Below are positions 22,680 to 26,105 of a stretch of DNA of 26,105 bases, piece after piece; the first letter of the stretch is position 1, and every line of letters starts with the position of its first letter. The notes below the pieces were generated by a model, which saw nothing but the letters and a program-made list of their open reading frames with translations, ran no database searches and was not told the origin of the DNA. The stretch covers positions 1 to 26,105 of the forward strand of contig JBCCMB010000025.1 in assembly GCA_039026555.1 (NCBI GenBank). The letters are read 5' to 3'. Origin of the DNA: JBCCMB01 sp039026555. GTDB lineage: Bacteria > Pseudomonadota > Alphaproteobacteria > Caulobacterales > Hyphomonadaceae. Both the position numbers and the translations under genes were made by a program.

Positions 22680-24254
22680 CTAGAAGCTGAGCACTTTCAC
22701 ATAACGCACATGCGGCAACGCGTTGAGCTTGGCCAGGACGTCATCCGGCACGATTTGATCGACGCCGACCAGCGCAATCGCGTCGCCGCCTTGTTCATCA
22801 CGACCGAGATTGAACGTGGCGATATTGACGCCAGCATCGCCCAACAACATGCCCAACGCGCCGATAAAGCCTGGCGCATCGGAATTGTTGACGAACAACA
22901 TGACCGGCCGGAAGCGCGCATCCAACGCCATGCCTTTGACTTCCACAATGCGCGGCTGGCCGTTGACGATCGCGCCGGCCACTGTCCGCCAGCGGTCGCC
23001 GACGCAAATTTTAATCCGGATGAGACTGTCATAGGTCGGGCTCTCGGCGCGCTTGCTCTCGGTCAGCTCCGCGCCCTTGTCCGCCAGGATCGCCGGCGCC
23101 GAGACCATGTTGACGTCCGACAAAGCCGGGCGCAGCACGCCGGCGAGCGCAGCGGCGGTGAGCGGCTTGCGGTTGAGTTCCGTCACCTCCCCTTCATACT
23201 CGATCTCGACTTTGGAGAAGCCGCCATCGGCCACTTGGCCGGCGAACAGGCCAAGCTTCTCCGCCAGTTCGGCGAACGGCTTTAAGCGCGGCGCTTCTTC
23301 GGCGGTGATCGACGGCATGTTGAGCGCGTTGGTGACCGCGCCGGTAAGGATGTAATCCGCCATTTGTTCGGCGACTTGGAAGGCGACATTGTCCTGCGCT
23401 TCCACCGTCGCTGCGCCCAAATGCGGCGTGGCGATAAAATTGTCGGCGCCGAACAATACATTGTCCTTCGCTGGTTCTTCTATGAAGACGTCGAAAGCCG
23501 CCGCGCCGATATGACCGCTGTCTAGGCCGGCGCGAACCGCCGCCTCATCAACCAAGCCGCCGCGCGCGCAATTGACGAGGATGACACCCTTCTTCGTTTT
23601 GTTGAGCGCATCGGCGGATAAGATATTGCGGGTCTGATCCGTCAGCGGCGTGTGCAGTGTGATGATGTCCGCGCGCGCTAGAAGCTCGTCTAGCTCGACC
23701 TTCTCAACGCCCAGTTCAACGGCGCGATCCGCCGTCAGAAACGGGTCGTACGCGACAACTTTCATTTTAAGGCCCAAAGCGCGTTCCGCCACCAGCGACC
23801 CGATATTGCCGCACCCGATTAGGCCCAGGGTTTTGAAGGATAGCTCTGAGCCCATAAAGGCTTTCTTCGGCCATTCGCCCGCCTGCGTGCCGGCGTTGGC
23901 GGCGGGGATTTGGCGCGCCGCGGCGAACATCATCGCGATTGCATGCTCCGCCGTAGTGATCGCGTTGCCGAACGGGGTGTTCATGACCACGACGCCCTTT
24001 GCGGTCGCAGCCTTGATGTCGATATTGTCGACCCCGATGCCGGCGCGGCCGATCACTTTGAGGTTGGTCGCGGCGGCGATGACGTCTGCGTCCGGCTTAC
24101 AAGCGGAGCGCACGGCCAAGCCGTCATATTCGGGGATAATGTCGATCAACTCTTCCTTGGACAGACCGACTTTCACATCGACCTCCAATCCGCGGTTTTT
24201 GAAGATGTCTACGGCCCCGGCGGCGAGTTTGTCGGCGATAAGAACTTTAGGCAT
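22680..24254 (-). CDS. serA: D-3-phosphoglycerate dehydrogenase (long form)
   Basis: First enzyme of the phosphorylated serine pathway, oxidising 3-phosphoglycerate with NAD+. It has 524 residues, the long type with an extra allosteric-substrate-binding domain before the C-terminal ACT domain. The NAD+ motif GLIGCGNIG is at 144-152. Catalytic residues are R231 (NCARGGLVDE), E260 (FIEEP) and H278 (TPHLGA). The ACT-like end has VNNSDAPGFIGALGMLLGDAGVNIATF, suggesting serine feedback as known for the family. ATG 24254 has GGAG 6 nt upstream; 24 further in-frame codons lie in the gap and overlap the previous gene, so they are excluded. It is last in the serC-GNAT remnant-mazG-serA run, 32 bases after the MazG-like gene. 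Confidence 0.97.
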   Translation of the reverse strand: MPKVLIADKLAAGAVDIFKNRGLEVDVKVGLSKEELIDIIPEYDGLAVRSACKPDADVIAAATNLKVIGRAGIGVDNIDIKAATAKGVVVMNTPFGNAITTAEHAIAMMFAAARQIPAANAGTQAGEWPKKAFMGSELSFKTLGLIGCGNIGSLVAERALGLKMKVVAYDPFLTADRAVELGVEKVELDELLARADIITLHTPLTDQTRNILSADALNKTKKGVILVNCARGGLVDEAAVRAGLDSGHIGAAAFDVFIEEPAKDNVLFGADNFIATPHLGAATVEAQDNVAFQVAEQMADYILTGAVTNALNMPSITAEEAPRLKPFAELAEKLGLFAGQVADGGFSKVEIEYEGEVTELNRKPLTAAALAGVLRPALSDVNMVSAPAILADKGAELTESKRAESPTYDSLIRIKICVGDRWRTVAGAIVNGQPRIVEVKGMALDARFRPVMLFVNNSDAPGFIGALGMLLGDAGVNIATFNLGRDEQGGDAIALVGVDQIVPDDVLAKLNALPHVRYVKVLSF

Positions 24255-24286
24255 TTGTGTCTCCGAGAGAGATAAGAATTTTGGGA

Positions 24287-24583
24287 TTAGATGTGACGGC
24301 CGACGCCGTCGCCGGACGGGCGCCATTTGCGCGCTCGATTGACGCTCATTTTGGCGTCGACTTCTTCGTCGAGCTCTTTGCCGATGAGGCCGAGGAGCCG
24401 GTGTAGCAGGATGGCGACGTCGGCCGCTTCTTCGCCTATATGGTCGGGGTTGTTTTCACCGACCGCCTGCTCGAGCTCTTCGATCTCTAATCGCGCGCGG
24501 GCGACCAGAGTTGAGAGATTTAGAACATTGCCGAAGGTTTCATCACCCCAACGGCGGATGGTTTGACTGGTTTCTCGGGCCAT
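24287..24583 (-). CDS. MazG-like nucleotide pyrophosphohydrolase
   Basis: Small all-alpha NTP pyrophosphatase-type protein of 98 residues. The metal-binding helices show EIEEL at 33-37 and EEAAD at 51-55, with KMSVNRARKW at 78-87, the arrangement of single-domain MazG-like enzymes. Members hydrolyse (d)NTPs to the monophosphate and PPi; the substrate here is not predictable. ATG 24583 has a strong AAAGGAG (plus strand 24591-24597) 7 nt upstream and overlaps the stop of the preceding GNAT remnant as TAATG; the longer frame to 24634 is rejected. Its place between serC and serA gives co-transcription with serine synthesis, but no pathway link is obvious. Confidence 0.9.
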   Translation of the reverse strand: MARETSQTIRRWGDETFGNVLNLSTLVARARLEIEELEQAVGENNPDHIGEEAADVAILLHRLLGLIGKELDEEVDAKMSVNRARKWRPSGDGVGRHI

Positions 24584-24831
24584 TACGCCCCTCCTTTGCG
24601 CCAATCGGCGCGGTCTAGTCGGTAGACGAAGCACCTATCTGCCCCAAAGCGGCGCGCTTCGCTAAATTTGAATCCCAGGCGCTCGAAAAACCGATGGGCG
24701 GCGGTGTTGGTCGCCAAAGGATCGATTAGGATCGAGTGCACGTTGGGATCGGAAGACAGGTGCAAATGCAGGCGCGTGTCGCAGTCGAAGCATGGCTTAC
24801 GCCGCCGACAACTCCGAAGCCGTCGCCTCAA
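24583..24831 (-). pseudogene. GNAT acetyltransferase remnant (C-terminal part only)
   Basis: The frame reads LSSDPNVHSILIDPLATNTA and then AHRFFERLGFKFSEARRFGA, ending RLDRADW. This is the C-terminal third of a GNAT acetyltransferase (the strand-helix-strand with N-x-x-A-x-x-F-x-x-x-G-F), resembling the aminoglycoside 6'-acetyltransferase/siderophore-acetyltransferase type. Homology begins near 24771. The acetyl-CoA loop and the N-terminal domain, which should be upstream, are replaced by the end of serC (stop 24797) and a short basic stretch. No sensible start exists: only a TTG at 24831, inside serC. It is therefore probably a decayed fragment. Its stop still overlaps the mazG start as TAATG, and its 3' end holds the mazG ribosome site, which could explain why this piece was kept. 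Confidence 0.7.
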
Positions 24832-25969
24832 ACGCCCAATCGAGCCAGGGCGTCAGTTTAGCGACATCGGACGGCTCAACCGTTGCGCCGCACCAGATGC
24901 GAAGGCCCGGAGGCGCGTCGCGATACCCGGCGGCGTCAAAGGCGACGCCTTCCGCTTCCAGCTTTCCGGTCATCTTTTTGACGAACGCGTTTTGGTCGTC
25001 GATCGACAGCGCCGCAATGCGCGGATCCACAATCTTCAGCGTCACGCCCGTATTGGACCGCAAAGCAGGATCAGCACAGAGAAAATCGACCCAATCGGTT
25101 GTCGCCGCCCAATCTTCCAGAATTTTCAGGCTTTCGTCGGACCGCGCCTTGAGGCCTTTCCAGCCGCCGAGACCTGCGGCCCAATCCAGCGCTTGAATGT
25201 AATCCTCCACGCACAACATGGAGGGCGTATTGATGGTCGCGCCTTCGAAAATGCCTTCATTGAGCTTTCCGCCTTTCGTCATGCGGAAAAGCTTCGGCAA
25301 AGGACGGTCGGGCGTAAAGGTCTCCAACCGACGCACGGCGTTCGGGCTAAGTATAAGCATGCCGTGCGCGGCTTCCCCACCCAGTACTTTTTGCCAGGAA
25401 TAGGTCACCACATCGAGTTTCGCCCAATCCATGTCCTGCGCGAAACAAGCTGATGTGGCGTCGCAAATAACGACACGTTCCGGGTTCGGCTTGATCCAAT
25501 CGGCGTTGGCGACTCGCACGCCTGAGGTCGTGCCGTTCCAGGTGAAGATGATGTCTGCATCGTCGCGCGCTTTAGAGAAATCCGGCAGCACGCCGTAATC
25601 GCCGACATGCAATTCGCAATCGTCCAGCTTCAGCTGCTTCTGCGCATCCGTCACCCAATCCTTGCCGAAGCTCTCCCACGCGAACACGTCGACCGGTTTT
25701 GCGCCCAGCATGGACCACATGCACATCTCAACCGCGCCCGTGTCCGACGCTGGGACGATGCCGATCCGATAATCATCCGGCACGCCCAAAACGTCGCGTG
25801 TTTTGTCGATCGCCTCTTTCAAACGCGCCTTGGCCGTTTTGGAGCGGTGCGAGCGCCCAAGCACAGCGGTCTCTAAATTTTCAAGGGAAAAGCCCGGACG
25901 CTTAGCGGTCGGCCCAGACGAAAAATGCGCGCACTCGGGGCGCATTTCGGGTTTGACGGGTGTCGTCAT
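24797..25969 (-). CDS. serC: Phosphoserine aminotransferase (alphaproteobacterial type)
   Basis: PLP enzyme converting 3-phosphohydroxypyruvate and glutamate to phosphoserine; it also serves pyridoxine synthesis in many bacteria. It has 390 residues. The N-terminus PECAHFSSGPTAKRPGF, then LGRSHRSKTAKARL, is that of the alphaproteobacterial/Methanosarcina-type SerC rather than the E. coli type. D170 (VICDATSA) should contact the PLP ring nitrogen, and K194 (TYSWQKVLGGEAAHGML) forms the Schiff base. ATG 25969 has AGGAG 8 nt upstream; the longer frame to 26059 runs through two hairpins and is rejected. It is first gene of the serine operon, with a leader that overlaps its ribosome site. Confidence 0.97.
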   Translation of the reverse strand: MTTPVKPEMRPECAHFSSGPTAKRPGFSLENLETAVLGRSHRSKTAKARLKEAIDKTRDVLGVPDDYRIGIVPASDTGAVEMCMWSMLGAKPVDVFAWESFGKDWVTDAQKQLKLDDCELHVGDYGVLPDFSKARDDADIIFTWNGTTSGVRVANADWIKPNPERVVICDATSACFAQDMDWAKLDVVTYSWQKVLGGEAAHGMLILSPNAVRRLETFTPDRPLPKLFRMTKGGKLNEGIFEGATINTPSMLCVEDYIQALDWAAGLGGWKGLKARSDESLKILEDWAATTDWVDFLCADPALRSNTGVTLKIVDPRIAALSIDDQNAFVKKMTGKLEAEGVAFDAAGYRDAPPGLRIWCGATVEPSDVAKLTPWLDWAFEATASELSAA

Positions 25970-25977
25970 CTGATTGT

Positions 25978-26018
25978 CTCCTATCCTCACAGATAGGCTG
26001 AGCGCCGTTGGGGGCGCC
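25978..26018 (-). promoter_or_regulatory. Two-hairpin serC leader (serC RNA motif-like)
   Basis: On the minus strand two stems lie just before serC. The first (26018-26001) is GGCGCC/GGCGCT with a CCCAAC loop and one wobble. After 3 nt comes the second (25997-25980), a perfect CCTATC/GATAGG with a TGTGAG loop. Its 3' arm contains the first three bases of the AGGAG Shine-Dalgarno (25982-25978), so folding would hide the ribosome site. A serC RNA motif with small hairpins ahead of serC is described in Alphaproteobacteria; position and layout fit, but I cannot align it to the consensus here. A TTGACT at 26059-26054 could be a -35, with a poor -10. Confidence 0.6.
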
Positions 26019-26105
26019 TGGCCCGCCGTCCACATGCGCCCAAAAGACTTCATAGTCAATTTACAATCTGATGTCGGAAACGCGGGCGCCTCTTAGGGCG
26101 TCAAA

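Overview
This 26.1-kb window looks like ordinary chromosome from a GC-rich alphaproteobacterium. The evidence is two TonB-dependent receptors (one Oar-like), an alphaproteobacterial-type phosphoserine aminotransferase next to a long-form SerA, a soluble multi-PAS hybrid kinase, SelO, and strong Shine-Dalgarno signals. The gene mix would fit Caulobacterales, Hyphomonadaceae or Parvularculaceae-like marine bacteria, but that placement is inference. I see no tRNA, rRNA, CRISPR array, transposase, integrase or phage gene.

Layout. 1-1419 (-): N-terminal part of an Oar-like TonB-dependent receptor cut by the window edge. 1928-3469 (+): GT39/ArnT-like membrane glycosyltransferase. 3485-4138 (-): exported MsrA. 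4209-8551 (-): RND efflux permease and its periplasmic adaptor, overlapping as TGATG. 8913-9728 (+): ferredoxin/flavodoxin-NADP reductase. 9834-11777 (+): acetyl-CoA synthetase. 11780-14524 (-): soluble PAS-rich hybrid histidine kinase. 14614-16062 (-): SelO. 16221-18530 (+): a complete TonB-dependent receptor with a strong terminator. 18619-19566 (-): HSL-type esterase. 19704-20579 (-): unknown membrane-anchored protein. 20580-20925: a highly structured intergenic region. 20926-21990 (+): PcfJ-like protein of unknown role. 22022-22597 (-): PagL-like lipid A deacylase. 22680-25969 (-): a serine operon, serC, GNAT remnant, MazG-like pyrophosphohydrolase, serA. It is preceded by a two-hairpin leader resembling the alphaproteobacterial serC RNA motif.

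How the genes work together. SerC and SerA carry out the first two steps of phosphorylated serine synthesis; serB is not here. The RND pair lacks an outer-membrane factor in the window. MsrA, Fpr and SelO are all linked in the literature to redox homeostasis, but they sit in separate transcription units, so any coordination is speculation. Envelope functions are prominent: two receptors, RND efflux, GT39 and PagL.

The least explained part is 20580-20925. It carries a near-palindrome, a PHO-box-like 11-bp-phased direct repeat followed by a -10-like hexamer, a duplicated 10-mer, and hairpins that cannot all form at once. All of this lies ahead of a PcfJ-like gene of unknown function. The other oddities are a truncated GNAT domain still coupled to mazG in the serine operon, and an RND pump lacking two of the canonical proton-relay residues.
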